Shown: one piece after another, positions 9,436 to 18,214 of the stretch
Layout: each line of letters begins with the position of its first letter
How positions within the stretch are numbered: the first letter of the stretch is position 1
Source of the DNA: Nocardia exalbida NBRC 100660
GTDB taxonomy: Bacteria; Actinomycetota; Actinomycetes; Mycobacteriales; Mycobacteriaceae
Assembly: GCF_000308575.1 (NCBI RefSeq)
Contig: NZ_BAFZ01000042.1
Coordinates: 16,702-80,701, forward strand
Length of the DNA stretch: 64,000 nt
Direction of reading: 5' to 3'
The notes under the pieces: generated by a model
The model's database searches: none
The model's input: only the letters and a program-made list of their open reading frames with translations
Told to the model about the DNA's origin: nothing
Made by a program: the position numbers and the translations under genes

Positions 9436-9451
9436 AGACGTCGTGCCTGGT

Positions 9452-10183
9452 TCAGCCGGCGGCGGTGTCCGGGATGCGGACGGGCACGGCCTCGGGGCGG
9501 CTGCCGTGGGGGACGCCCTTCTTCAGGCTGTGGGCGTAGACGTCGACGTATTCCTGCCCGGTGAGCTGCATGAGCTCGTACATGACCTCGTCGGTGACGG
9601 CGCGCTCGACGAATCGGTTGCCGCCCATGCCTTCGTAGCGGGAGAAGTCGATGGGCTTGCCGAACTTGACCGTCACCTTCCTGCGGCGCCAGCGGAACGG
9701 GCCGGGCGGGCTGACCTCGTCGGTGCCGATGACGGCGACCGGGATGACGGGGACGCCGGTCTCCAGCGCCAAGCGGGCCAAGCCGGTCTTGCCCTTGTAC
9801 AGCCGGCCGTCGGGGGAGCGGGTGCCCTCCGGGTAGAGGCCGACCAGACGGCCCTCGTCGAGCAGCTTGCGGGCGGCGTTCAGCGCGTCCTCGGCGGCGT
9901 CGGCTCCGCTGCGGTCGATCGGGTACTGACCCGAGGCGCTGAAGAAGAACTTCTGGAACCGGCCCTTGATGCCCGGGGTGGTGAAGTACTCGGCCTTGGC
10001 GAGATAGTTGATCCGCCGCGGACTCAGCAACGGAGCGAACAGCCAGTCGGCGAAGGAGAGATGGTTACCCGCCATGATGGCCGGCCCGTCCGCCGGAATG
10101 TTCTCCACACCCTCGACCGTAGGCCGGTTGTAGAGATGAATGAACGGTCCCAGCAGCACGTACTTCAGCAGCCAGTAGAACAT
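9452..10183 (-). CDS. 1-acyl-sn-glycerol-3-phosphate acyltransferase family protein
   Basis: A PlsC-domain acyltransferase of 243 aa. The catalytic NHLSFADW (H-x4-D) block lies near residue 40, the substrate-binding block LYPEGTRSPDGRLYKGKTG near 118, and a further block VPVIPVAVIGT follows. A strong ribosome site (GGGGGAAGGACGTC) precedes the ATG at 10183. The M. tuberculosis counterpart by position is Rv2182c. It probably acylates lysophosphatidate or a related glycolipid acceptor at the inner membrane. It is last in the minus-strand run that starts with pimB and is followed by a terminator. Confidence 0.9.
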   Translation of the reverse strand: MFYWLLKYVLLGPFIHLYNRPTVEGVENIPADGPAIMAGNHLSFADWLFAPLLSPRRINYLAKAEYFTTPGIKGRFQKFFFSASGQYPIDRSGADAAEDALNAARKLLDEGRLVGLYPEGTRSPDGRLYKGKTGLARLALETGVPVIPVAVIGTDEVSPPGPFRWRRRKVTVKFGKPIDFSRYEGMGGNRFVERAVTDEVMYELMQLTGQEYVDVYAHSLKKGVPHGSRPEAVPVRIPDTAAG

Positions 10184-10361
10184 GACGTCCTTCCCCCGGG
10201 ACCGGGATAGTTGCGGGCACCTGCTTCAAATGCCGACTTTACCGCTGGTACAAGATCACATCCAACCGCAGCGGCGAATCTCACCACACTTCGGCGCCGA
10301 CGCCGACCGATGGCGAGCATCGGCGTGTCGCGCCGGACCACGATCCTCGTGGCCTGCGCTG

Positions 10362-11372
10362 TCAACGGCCGGTCCGCGCGATGCGGGCGGATTTGCCCGC
10401 GCCGGAGGGCAGGGCGGCCCTGGCGAGATCGGCGGCGCCGATCATGCCCGCCGCCTCGCCGAGCTGAGTGGTCCGGATGCGGGCCAGCGGCCGGTGCCCC
10501 GCACCGGTGATCGTGCGCGCGTACTCCTCACGCGCCTCGTCCAGGAACAGCGGCGCCGAACTGCTGACCCCGCCCGCGATGACCACCAGGTCGGGATCGA
10601 AGATGTCGCTGACGAACGCCAGCCCGAGGCCGAGCCAGCGCGCGAAGTCGGCCATCACCCGCGCCGCGAGCGGATCGCCGTCCTGCGCGGCGCCCGCGAC
10701 CCGCCGTCCGGTCAGCGAGCCGGGATCGCGCGCCACGTCCCTGGCGAGCACGGAGTGCACCGTGTCGCTGGCCAGCATCTCGATCGCGGTCTCGGCCAGC
10801 GCGGTTCCGCTGCAGTAGCGCTCCCAGCAGCCGTGCTTGCCGCACGGACAGGGCCGCCCCTGCGGAACGACTTGCAGATGACCGAGTTCCGGCGCGACAC
10901 CGTGCGTGCCCCGGTACAACTGGCCGTCGATCAACAAGGCGGCGCCGATGCCGGTGCCGATCGCGATCAGCACCACGTTGTGGCCGCCCGCCGCGGCGCC
11001 GAACCGGTATTCGGCCCACATCGCCGCGTTGGCGTCGTGTTCCAGGATCACCGGCAGGTCCAGCCGTTCGGTGAGTCGCTGGGCGACCGGCGCGTCCTGC
11101 CAGGGCAGGTGCGGGGCGAACCGCACGGTGGAGCGATCACCGTTGATGAACCCGGCGACCGCCAACCCGACCGCGCCGATGGAATGCCGGCCGGACAGGT
11201 CGCGCACGGCCCGGTCCAGCGCGTCCTCCAGCGCGCGGGCGGAATGCGGCGTCGGCGCCTGGACCGTGTCGAGCACCTCGCCGCTGTCATCGATCACCGA
11301 CGCCCGAATGTTGGTGCCGCCGACATCTATTCCGACGGTCAGCGGTCGTGTACCGGCCATCTGGTGCGTCAT
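10362..11372 (-). CDS. ROK family sugar kinase, glucokinase-like
   Basis: The phosphate-binding GIDVGGTNIRA motif is near the N-terminus, the catalytic EHDANAAMWAE motif is mid-protein, GTGIGAALLIDGQLYRGTHG follows, and the ROK zinc cluster is seen in CPCGKHGCWERYCSG (Cys-x-Cys-x4-Cys). 336 aa. It probably phosphorylates glucose or another hexose with ATP or polyphosphate. The ATG at 11372 overlaps the stop of the upstream small gene in ATGA, so the two are translationally coupled. I do not recall this gene at the same place in M. tuberculosis, so it may be a genus-level insertion into the envelope gene run. Confidence 0.88.
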   Translation of the reverse strand: MTHQMAGTRPLTVGIDVGGTNIRASVIDDSGEVLDTVQAPTPHSARALEDALDRAVRDLSGRHSIGAVGLAVAGFINGDRSTVRFAPHLPWQDAPVAQRLTERLDLPVILEHDANAAMWAEYRFGAAAGGHNVVLIAIGTGIGAALLIDGQLYRGTHGVAPELGHLQVVPQGRPCPCGKHGCWERYCSGTALAETAIEMLASDTVHSVLARDVARDPGSLTGRRVAGAAQDGDPLAARVMADFARWLGLGLAFVSDIFDPDLVVIAGGVSSSAPLFLDEAREEYARTITGAGHRPLARIRTTQLGEAAGMIGAADLARAALPSGAGKSARIARTGR

Positions 11373-11785
11373 ACCTTGATCGTCACGGGAATGTCGACGT
11401 AACTGGGGCCATCGCCGTCCTCGCCTGGACCGTGCCGGTGCGGCGCACCGGTTTCCGGGTCGGCGTCGGTGGGCATGACCGGCTCGACCGGCACCCCCGC
11501 CAGCGCTTCGCGCAGCACGGTGACGATCGCGGTGCCGTGATCGGCGACGGCGGCCAGCACGTCGTGGTGCTCCCCGCGCACGAGCGCCGCGGCCGCGCAC
11601 ACCGGGCACCAGCTGCAGCCGGTCCACTCGGCCTGGCCGTCGGCGGCGCGCCGCAGCACCGGCTCGACCCGTTCGAGCACCGCCTCGGCCAGCAGCTTCA
11701 ACTCCTCGGCGAGTTCGCTGATGCCGTCCGGCGCGCTGTGGCGGCCTGCCTCGTGGCCCTCGGGCGGGTGCGGATCACCGGTCAT
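11369..11785 (-). CDS. Small conserved actinobacterial protein with CxxC motif
   Basis: 138 aa. The centre holds CSWCPVCAAAALVRGEHHDV, two closely spaced cysteine pairs that could bind metal. The N- and C-terminal parts are acidic and low in structure; the middle is helical (ELAEELKLLAEAVLERVEPVL). The ATG at 11785 overlaps or abuts the end of the ATPase gene at 11775, and its own stop overlaps the ROK kinase start, so it is coupled on both sides. By position it matches the small hypothetical Rv2183c in M. tuberculosis. Function unknown. Confidence 0.75.
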   Translation of the reverse strand: MTGDPHPPEGHEAGRHSAPDGISELAEELKLLAEAVLERVEPVLRRAADGQAEWTGCSWCPVCAAAALVRGEHHDVLAAVADHGTAIVTVLREALAGVPVEPVMPTDADPETGAPHRHGPGEDGDGPSYVDIPVTIKV

Positions 11786-13085
11786 GGTCGTGACTTTCGG
11801 ACGCCTGCGCCCACACCCGCGGATCGGGCCGGAAGCGGACCACCAGATACCCGTCATCGAGCTCGGCGCCGTCGACCGTGCACCGCCGCAATACCGGCGC
11901 CAGGCGCACCCGCCGCCGGACACCGTCCGCTCCCACGATCAAATCGTCCTCCACTCGGCCAAGGCGCAACGTGGCGGCGTCGACCACCGGCAGGTGCATG
12001 CGCAGCGCGTACACCGACTGCACCCCGGTGCCGGATTCCCGCAGAACCAGCGGTTCGCCGGAACTCGCGTCGACCTCCGTCTGATTGTCGCTCAGCATAA
12101 GCGCAGCGTCACCGGTGTCGCCCGCCGAGTCCATCGCGTACGACAGCGCGGCCAGCGAGTTCAGCCCGATCGGCTCGGCGCCGGTGTGCTGCGCGACCAC
12201 CACCGGGATACCCGGCATCTTGCGCCGCAAATCGGCGATGACATCCGATTGCTCACCGCGCCGGTTCGAATACCAGTGCACCGCCGGATGTTCGGCCGAA
12301 CTCGGTTCGGCGGGCGGCGCGAGATCGGGCAGCACCTTGTTCACCACCACGGCATCCAGTCGCAGGCCCAGCAGCGCCGCGGCGGAACGCACCCGCTCCG
12401 ATTCGGCCACCGCCACCCGCTCGGCGACGGTGATCAGCCGCGCCCCGGTGCGCCGGTGGTCGGTGAGCAGATCGCGAACCTCGGTGACCGCCTTGACGAT
12501 CCGTTCGACCGTGGCCGCGAGCACGGCGCGGCGCAGGTCGGTACCGATGGCGCTCATCGTCCGCGCGTGCGGCGGCCACATCCGCTCCAGGTAACCGAGC
12601 AGGGTGGCGGGCGCGGTGACCAGGCGCAGCATGTCCGCAGACGGCGGGCAGTCGACGACGATCAGATCCCAGTCGTCCTCGGCGGCGAACTGGGTGATCT
12701 CCACCAGCATCAGCAGTTCCTGCACGCCGGGCAATCCGGTCAGCTCCGCCGGATCCAGCGCGGCGAGGTCGAAACCGTGCTCGTGCCCGCGGCCGGTGGA
12801 GATCAACCGCACCACATCGCGGAACCGGTCCTCGAGCAGCGCGAGCGAATCGATCTCGATCACGTCCAGGCCCGGCAGCACGGTGGCGACGCCGGTGACG
12901 GTGCCGGGATCGTGCGGGAAACGGAAGCCGAGCGCGTCGCCCAGCGAATGCGCCTGATCGAGCGAGGCGATCAGCACGCGACGGCCCGATCCGGTCTCGG
13001 CCATGGCGGTGGCACACGCGAGCGTGGTCTTGCCCACCCCACCCTTGCCGATGAACAGTTCGACCCGGGTCTTGTGCGCGGTCAG
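11775..13085 (-). CDS. ArsA/GET3-like ATPase, probable CTG start
   Basis: The N-terminus encodes the deviant Walker A FIGKGGVGKTTLACATAMA, followed by the ArsA-type layout (LIASLDQAHSLGD as the switch I region; LIVVDCPPSADMLRL as Walker B). The nearest ATG/GTG/TTG start (GTG at 13037) would cut off the signature lysine of KGGxGK. No ATG, GTG or TTG lies further upstream in frame as far as I traced (about 33 codons into the preceding gene). A CTG at 13085 overlapping the TGA of the SRPBCC gene (CTGA) gives a complete 436-aa protein and is my choice. Rv2184c is the positional counterpart. Role: ATP-driven handling of an unknown client; the adjacent SRPBCC genes hint at a lipid-linked function. 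Confidence 0.82.
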   Translation of the reverse strand: MTAHKTRVELFIGKGGVGKTTLACATAMAETGSGRRVLIASLDQAHSLGDALGFRFPHDPGTVTGVATVLPGLDVIEIDSLALLEDRFRDVVRLISTGRGHEHGFDLAALDPAELTGLPGVQELLMLVEITQFAAEDDWDLIVVDCPPSADMLRLVTAPATLLGYLERMWPPHARTMSAIGTDLRRAVLAATVERIVKAVTEVRDLLTDHRRTGARLITVAERVAVAESERVRSAAALLGLRLDAVVVNKVLPDLAPPAEPSSAEHPAVHWYSNRRGEQSDVIADLRRKMPGIPVVVAQHTGAEPIGLNSLAALSYAMDSAGDTGDAALMLSDNQTEVDASSGEPLVLRESGTGVQSVYALRMHLPVVDAATLRLGRVEDDLIVGADGVRRRVRLAPVLRRCTVDGAELDDGYLVVRFRPDPRVWAQASESHDHDR

Positions 13086-13519
13086 CCTTCGACCCGTTTC
13101 TTCAGTTCCTTCAGCGCGGTGTCGGTGATCACTTTCTCGGCCTTGCGCTTGAACATGCCGATCATCGGGATGTTCAGATCGACGGTCAGCGTGTAGACCA
13201 CCTCGGTGCCGCCGTCCGGCCGATCGAGCAACTCGTAGGTGCCGTTCTGGGCCTTCTGCAACTCGCCGCTGAGCAGCCGCCAGCTGACCGCCTTACGGTC
13301 GGCGCGCCAGTCGTAGGACAGGACGTAGGTGTCCTTGACCACCCCGGCGTCCAGCACGAACCGGGCGGTCTCGGCCAAGCCGTCCGGTCCCGTCTCCAGC
13401 ACCTCCACCGACTTCGCCGCCGATACCCACTCCGGGTAGGACTCCAGATCGGCGATGACGGACATCACCTGCTGCGACGGGGCCTCGATGACGATTGATC
13501 TCTGGGTCCTGTCGGCCAT
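13082..13519 (-). CDS. SRPBCC family (polyketide cyclase/START-like) protein
   Basis: 145 aa with the helix-grip pattern: IVIEAPSQQVMSVIADLESYPEW at the start, mid-protein strands (TYVLSYDWRADRKAVSWRL) and a long C-terminal helix (ALKELKKRVEG). Such proteins bind hydrophobic ligands in a cavity; no catalytic residues are evident. It corresponds in place to Rv2185c and stands between a second SRPBCC gene and the ArsA-like ATPase, whose translation appears coupled to this stop codon. Confidence 0.88.
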   Translation of the reverse strand: MADRTQRSIVIEAPSQQVMSVIADLESYPEWVSAAKSVEVLETGPDGLAETARFVLDAGVVKDTYVLSYDWRADRKAVSWRLLSGELQKAQNGTYELLDRPDGGTEVVYTLTVDLNIPMIGMFKRKAEKVITDTALKELKKRVEG

Positions 13520-13556
13520 GCGGACAGCGATTCCTTTCAGCGTCGGTGCTGGTAGA

Positions 13557-13940
13557 TCAAGACAGGGCCGCGGGAGCGACGCCGGCCGGGCGACCCGACT
13601 CCAGCCGGGACTTCACTTCGAACGACATGTTCTTGCCCGCGACCCGGCGCGCCCGGTTGGCGGCGGCGAGCTTGCCCACCGGCAGCGGGGGCTGCGGTTC
13701 GGCGTGCAGGAAGTAATGCAGGATCACCCCGTCGAGCGAGGGCTCCAGCCACACCTCCATGGTTCCGGTCAGTCCCCCGGACACCGACCAGCGGATACCC
13801 TTCTCACCCCGGTTCTCCCGGACCTCCAAGTCCAGGTCCGGCCACCAGCGGCGCCACTGGTTCGGGCCGGCCAGCAGGTCGGCCACGGCGGCCCCCGATG
13901 CGGCGACGAAGGTCTGATCTGCGACCTGGATACTGCTCAC
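13557..13940 (-). CDS. Second SRPBCC-like small protein
   Basis: 127 aa from a GTG at 13940. SSIQVADQTFVAASGAAVADLL and WRRWWPDLDLEVRENRGEKG fit a divergent START/SRPBCC fold, and the C-terminal helix is basic (KLAAANRARRVAGKNM). A TACGCT -10-like hexamer lies 7 bases before the GTG, so translation may start on a leaderless transcript. Rv2186c is the positional counterpart. Two consecutive cavity-fold proteins next to an ATPase suggest lipid-intermediate handling; this is inference. Confidence 0.75.
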   Translation of the reverse strand: MSSIQVADQTFVAASGAAVADLLAGPNQWRRWWPDLDLEVRENRGEKGIRWSVSGGLTGTMEVWLEPSLDGVILHYFLHAEPQPPLPVGKLAAANRARRVAGKNMSFEVKSRLESGRPAGVAPAALS

Positions 13941-13969
13941 TCCGCTGAGCGTAGTAGATGCGACGCGGA

Positions 13970-15096
13970 TCACCGCAGCAGCTGTCGCAGGCGCGCGCCC
14001 AGGGTGTCCCAGCGCCACTGCTGCTCGACGAACGCCCGGCCCGCCACGCCCATCCGCGCGGCCGCGTCCCGATCGGACAGGATCTCCACCAGGGCGTCGG
14101 CGATCTGCTGCACGGAGCGGCCGTCCACCACCCGCCCGGTCCTGCCCTCGATCACGGTCTCCGGCGCGCCGCCGGAATTGCCAGCCACCACCGGGACGCC
14201 GGACGCCGAGGCCTCCAGGTAGACGATGCCCAGCCCCTCCACGTCCAGACCGGCCCCCTGGTCCGGCAGGGCATCGCGAAGACGTCCGCCAGCGTGTGAT
14301 GCGCGGCCAGCTCGCCGGACGGGACGCGGCCGGTGAACACCACGTCCTCGGTGACGCCCGCGGCGACCGCGAGGGTACGCAGCTTGTCCTCGAAGGGGCC
14401 GCCACCCGCGATCACCAGGACCGCTCCGGGCACTCGCTCGCGGATAGCGCGCATGGCCAGGATCAGTGCGTCCTGCCCCTTGCGCGGCACCAGCCGCGAC
14501 AGGCACAGGATGGTCGGACGGTCGCCCAAGCCGTAACGCTCGCGCAGCTCGGCACGCGCCGCCGGATCCGGGCGGAACACCTCGGTGTCCACCCCGGGCG
14601 GCAGATACTCCAGCGCCGCGTTCGCCCCGAACGCGGACGCGAACCGGCGGCGGGTATAGCGGCTGACGTAGGTGACGACGTCGGTCTGCTCGCCGATCAC
14701 CCGAAGCGCCTGCCTGGCTCCGGGCAGCATCGACCAGCCGACCTCGTGGCCGTGCGTACTGGCCACGATGCGTTCGGCGCCCGCGCGACGCAGCGCGGGC
14801 GACATCAGCGCCAGCGGTGCCGCCGCCCCGAACCAGACCGTGTCGCACTGCTCGCTCCGCAGCAGTCGCGCGGCGCGGCGCAGCACGAGCGGAGTCGGCA
14901 GCATCAGCGTGGTGGGATGGCGAATCACCTGGAACTTCTGCTTGGCGTCGAACTTCAGATGACTGTCGCCGCGCCAGCGCGGAGCGTAGACGACCAGGTC
15001 ATCCGGCGGCAGCTCACCGGCCAACGCCTGCAGATACGACTGGATACCGCCCGGCCGCGGCGGGAAATCATTGGTAACCAGCAAAGTTCGGGCCAT
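13970..15096 (-). pseudogene. pimB: pimB (GDP-mannose-dependent phosphatidylinositol mannosyltransferase), frameshifted
   Basis: The first frame from the ATG at 15096 reads ARTLLVTNDFPPRPGGIQSY and continues as a GT-B (GT4) mannosyltransferase up to DVFAMPCRTRG, then loses homology. A second frame resumes at once with AGLDVEGLGIVYLEASASG and the donor-site region GVPVVAGNSGGAPETV to the end at 13970. One G missing in the run at 14254-14258 accounts for the break; repaired length 375 aa. PimB adds the second mannose to PIM and is expected to be essential for PIM/LM/LAM synthesis, so a sequencing or assembly error is more likely than loss. A TATTTT box 7 bases before the ATG suggests a leaderless start. 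Confidence 0.88.
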
Positions 15097-15122
15097 GCGC
15101 AACAAAATACTGGGTTGGATTT

Positions 15123-15395
15123 GCCGCGACTGCGTCGCGGCGTGTTCGCGGCCCCTTTGTGGCTCGCGTCCGAGCGAGCGCCGCTTGCTCCTTCGTCGCG
15201 TACGCGGCGGCCACTCGGACGCGAGCCGGGCTGTGTTGGTTTTTCCAGCGCCTGCGGCGCTGGGTGTTCGCGGCCCCTTTGTGGCTCGCGTCCGAGCGGC
15301 CGCCGCTTGCTCCTTCGTCGCCTACGCGGCGGCCACTCGGACGCGAGCCGGGCCGCGAACGGCGCATGCTTGGTCTCGCTTCGCTCGGAACCGGG
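15123..15395 (+). repeat. Two tandem copies of a structured intergenic repeat
   Basis: Units at 15123-15230 and 15245-15352 are near-identical and followed by a shared tail to about 15395. Each has a small hairpin with a TGC loop, then TTCGCGGCCCCTTTGT, then a large hairpin whose 14-base arms GGCTCGCGTCCGAG and CTCGGACGCGAGCC match perfectly (15161-15174 with 15214-15227; 15283-15296 with 15336-15349). The first hairpins have different stems (GCCGCGAC versus CAGCGCC) that still pair. A diverged piece of the tail recurs at 15503-15560. Two more units lie at 33308-33536. Confidence 0.9.
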
Positions 15396-15502
15396 AGTTG
15401 GGGTGCGCTGGGCGCGTGGGGGGCGTGAGTTTTGGGCATCGTGGACGCGGCTCGTGGTGGTGGTCCTGGTGACCGGTGATCAGTCACGGACGCGATAGCC
15501 GT

Positions 15503-15786
15503 GGGACGCGAGCTGGGCCGCGAACGGCGGATGCTTGGTCTCGCTTCGCTTGAAACCGGGAGCTGGGTGCGTCGGCATAGTGCACGCGGGTTGGACCGGC
15601 TGGCTTTCCAGTTGGCGGTATTCGTTGGTCAACGCTTGTGCGGGGGCGGGTTGGTTCGGGCGGGGCTGGGCCGGTCAGTCCCAGCTCGACACGGCTCTTC
15701 CGTTGCCTGTGCCGTCCGCCGACCCTGCCTAACGGTGGGGGCGCGGCGTAGAAGCAGTGCGCGATTCGCGGGTTGCGGAGGTGGGG
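15503..15786. other. Intergenic remainder with partial repeat tail
   Basis: From 15503 to 15560 the sequence is a diverged copy of the repeat tail at 15338-15395. The rest up to the peptidase gene stop at 15787 shows no coding pattern that I can support on either strand. Confidence 0.5.
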
Positions 15787-16788
15787 TCAGGCGGTCCTGG
15801 CTCGTACCCACTCGCGCCAGTCGTCGACGAACTCGGTGCGGGTGGTGCCGAGGACTTCGCGGAGGATGCCGTCTTCGGTGGTCGGGTCCTGTTTGCCCGC
15901 CGCGATGCGGTGGTAGAGCTGGACGAGGTGCGGACGGTCGTATTTCTCGGCGACGAATGCGCAGATCGACCAGGCCTTTTCGTAGGTGAAGGCGGCGTCG
16001 GGGCCGGAGAACTCGGCGTCGGCGGGCAGATCGGCGGGGATCCGCCCGGCGTGGGCATGCGCGGTGAGGGTGGGGGCGATGTCGGCGAACCGCTGGCCTT
16101 CGCCGTGGTGCGCGGTGTAGTCGGCGAAGCCTTCCAGCATCCACAGCGGGGCGCCGTCGACGGTGGCCGCGCGCGCGGCGATGTGGGTGAGTTCGTGCCG
16201 CAGCAGGGTGGCCATGCCTTCGGGATCGAGGCGGCGCCCGGTGTCGGGACCGAAGACGACACGCTGGCCGGTAGGGCGGCTGCCCTCGGTGAACGGGTCG
16301 GCGACCGAGGCGGCGGCGACTTCGGCGGGCAGGAGGTCGGGCGAACGCAGCAGAGCCGCGAACTCCGAAGGCGACGAGGCGACCACGACGAGCGCGGACT
16401 GCGCCCAGCCGGGACCCCAGACGTCGGTTACCGCGGCGGTGGCATCGGCGAGTTCGCGCTCCAGCACGTCGATTTCGATCCGCTGGTCGGAATGGCCGAC
16501 GACCAGGGATTGCCGTCCGTCGCCGGTCGGCACCTCGCGGGCGACGATGGAGCCGAACGGTTCGACGATGCGCCGCACCTCGGCGAGCCTGGGATCGGCG
16601 GCCGCCGCCTGACCCACCGCCTCGGTCGTTCCCGGTTCGGCGGCTCGCAGTTTCGGTAGCACCGTGTTCGGCAACATGATCAGCGCGACGCACACGCCGG
16701 TGAGCGCCACCACCATCGCGACGGTGAGGCAGAACTCGAATCGCCGCCGCGCCGACCACCAGTCGCGCGATTTCCGCATGCCGGTCAT
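15787..16788 (-). CDS. Membrane-anchored protein with HExxH metallopeptidase-like domain
   Basis: 333 aa. A single N-terminal membrane helix (about residues 18-40, FEFCLTVAMVVALTGVCVAL) is followed by an extracytoplasmic domain. LLRHELTHIAARA near residue 213 is an HExxH zinc motif, and WMLEGFADYTAHH about 20 residues later provides the third ligand glutamate of gluzincin (peptidase MA-like) enzymes. Substrate unknown. The position next to ripC matches the hypothetical Rv2189c. The likely site of action is the cell wall space; a proteolytic role is inferred from motifs only. Confidence 0.8.
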   Translation of the reverse strand: MTGMRKSRDWWSARRRFEFCLTVAMVVALTGVCVALIMLPNTVLPKLRAAEPGTTEAVGQAAAADPRLAEVRRIVEPFGSIVAREVPTGDGRQSLVVGHSDQRIEIDVLERELADATAAVTDVWGPGWAQSALVVVASSPSEFAALLRSPDLLPAEVAAASVADPFTEGSRPTGQRVVFGPDTGRRLDPEGMATLLRHELTHIAARAATVDGAPLWMLEGFADYTAHHGEGQRFADIAPTLTAHAHAGRIPADLPADAEFSGPDAAFTYEKAWSICAFVAEKYDRPHLVQLYHRIAAGKQDPTTEDGILREVLGTTRTEFVDDWREWVRARTA

Positions 16789-16932
16789 CGGCGCACGCCG
16801 TCCGGCGACATGGCGCCGCGGTGTCGTGCGGTGGCGGAGGCGCCGTGTCGACCGCGCCGGTCGCTCACGGCCCGTAGCCGGTCGGTCGTGCCTGGGGTAG
16901 TGCGGTGCCGCTGCTTGGCTCGCTCACACGGT

Positions 16933-17997
16933 CTAGTATCGCCGAGCCGAATGGAACGGTGTCGAGCCCATGGGCGCGACCGCGACGGGCACGCCGAAGG
17001 TCGAGGCGTGCAACATGAGTCCGTTTCCCGCGTAGATGCCGACGTGCGAGATGTCGGAGTAGAAGAAGACGACGTCGCCGGGCTGCAGCTCGTCCTTGGA
17101 GACCGGGGTGCCGTAGCTGGCCTGCTGCGAACTGGTTCGCGGCACGTTCTTGCCGACCTGCTTGAAGGCCCACTGGACCAAACCGGAGCAATCGAACTGG
17201 TCCGGGCCGGTGGCACCCCAGACGTAGGGGTCGCCGATTCGCGTGAGTCCCGCCGCCAGTGCGCTGGTGCCGCTGCCGGGAACGAGACCCTGCAAGAGGG
17301 TGTCGCGGTCGAATCCGGGCGGGAACGGCGATCCGGCGAGGGCCGACTTGTCCTTCGCCGACAGCGTGCCCCAGGCCTGCACCACCTGGGCGATGGCGCC
17401 ACCGAGATCACTGCGCTTGTGTTCCAGATCGATGCGCACCGCCTCGGCCTTCTGCGCGGCGGAGCGGGCCGCGTCGGAGGCGGTGCGGGCCGCCGATTCG
17501 GCCGCGGTGGCGGCGTCGGTGGCCTTCTCGTAGTGGTCGAGCTGCTCGGAGGTCTGCGCGGATACCACGTCCAGCGTGGACATCTGGTCGAGCAGTTGCT
17601 GCGGTGAGTCGCTGACCAGCACGGCGAACAGGCGGTTGGTGCGGGCGCCCTGGTAGGCGGCGATCGCGGTGCGGTCGATGACCGGCTGGTACCGGCGGAC
17701 CTCGTCGCGGGCACGGTTGACCACGTCGGTACTGGCGGCCAGCCGGGCGTCGGCGTCGCGCTGCACGGCGAGTTTCGCCTCCAGCTCGGCCTCCGCTCCC
17801 AGTGCCTGCTGGTTGAGCTGCTCGGACTGATGAGACAGATCGATCATCCGCTGCACGGCTTCGGTGGCCGTCGAGGGAAGTGCTACCGGATCGGCTCCGG
17901 CCGGACCGCCGCCGTAGAGGCCCGCGGCCAGGATTCCGGCTGCCAGCGTCCCGCCCACCAGACGTTTGGTCTGCTGTCTCCGGTGATGTTCAGCCAC
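16933..17997 (-). CDS. ripC: NlpC/P60 peptidoglycan endopeptidase with coiled-coil domain, RipC-like
   Basis: 354 aa from a GTG start. A signal/anchor segment (LVGGTLAAGILAAGLYGGG) is followed by a long coiled coil (about residues 45-220, rich in Ala, Glu and Gln) and an NlpC/P60 domain with catalytic Cys in DQFDCSGLVQWAF and His in SHVGIYAGNG; the third polar residue is in MLHAST. It cleaves stem peptides in peptidoglycan. The M. tuberculosis counterpart Rv2190c (RipC) is activated by FtsEX through its coiled coil. A motif at 18104-18123 is shared with the next hydrolase gene. Confidence 0.88.
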   Translation of the reverse strand: MAEHHRRQQTKRLVGGTLAAGILAAGLYGGGPAGADPVALPSTATEAVQRMIDLSHQSEQLNQQALGAEAELEAKLAVQRDADARLAASTDVVNRARDEVRRYQPVIDRTAIAAYQGARTNRLFAVLVSDSPQQLLDQMSTLDVVSAQTSEQLDHYEKATDAATAAESAARTASDAARSAAQKAEAVRIDLEHKRSDLGGAIAQVVQAWGTLSAKDKSALAGSPFPPGFDRDTLLQGLVPGSGTSALAAGLTRIGDPYVWGATGPDQFDCSGLVQWAFKQVGKNVPRTSSQQASYGTPVSKDELQPGDVVFFYSDISHVGIYAGNGLMLHASTFGVPVAVAPMGSTPFHSARRY

Positions 17998-18103
17998 AGC
18001 CCGCGGTGCCCCGTTCTCTCGTGAAGCGATCTCTCGTGAAACCGACGCAGAGTCCTTCGCCGAAACCGAGGTTTGCGTCGGCGAACCGCGGGTAATCGGT
18101 GGA

Positions 18104-18123
18104 AGGTCTCGGTTAGGTTACGG
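18104..18123 (-). promoter_or_regulatory. Shared upstream motif of the two NlpC/P60 genes, copy 1
   Basis: The plus-strand sequence AGGTCTCGGTTAGGTTACGG lies about 107 bases before the ripC start. It matches the motif at 18877-18896 except for the central four bases and the last base. On the minus strand it reads GTAAC-N6-GAGAC, like a degenerate direct repeat with an 11-base period. Confidence 0.55.
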
Positions 18124-18214
18124 AACGGCCCGCATCGCTGTCCAGTAGAGCACGGAACGATCACGGGCCGTTGGTGCGGTCGGGCCGCGATACAGCGGCC
18201 CGACCAGCTGCTCG

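Noticed and set aside
15123..15395. Short open frames within the repeat units
   Set aside because: They arise from the GC-rich hairpins, have no ribosome site and no consistent protein between copies.
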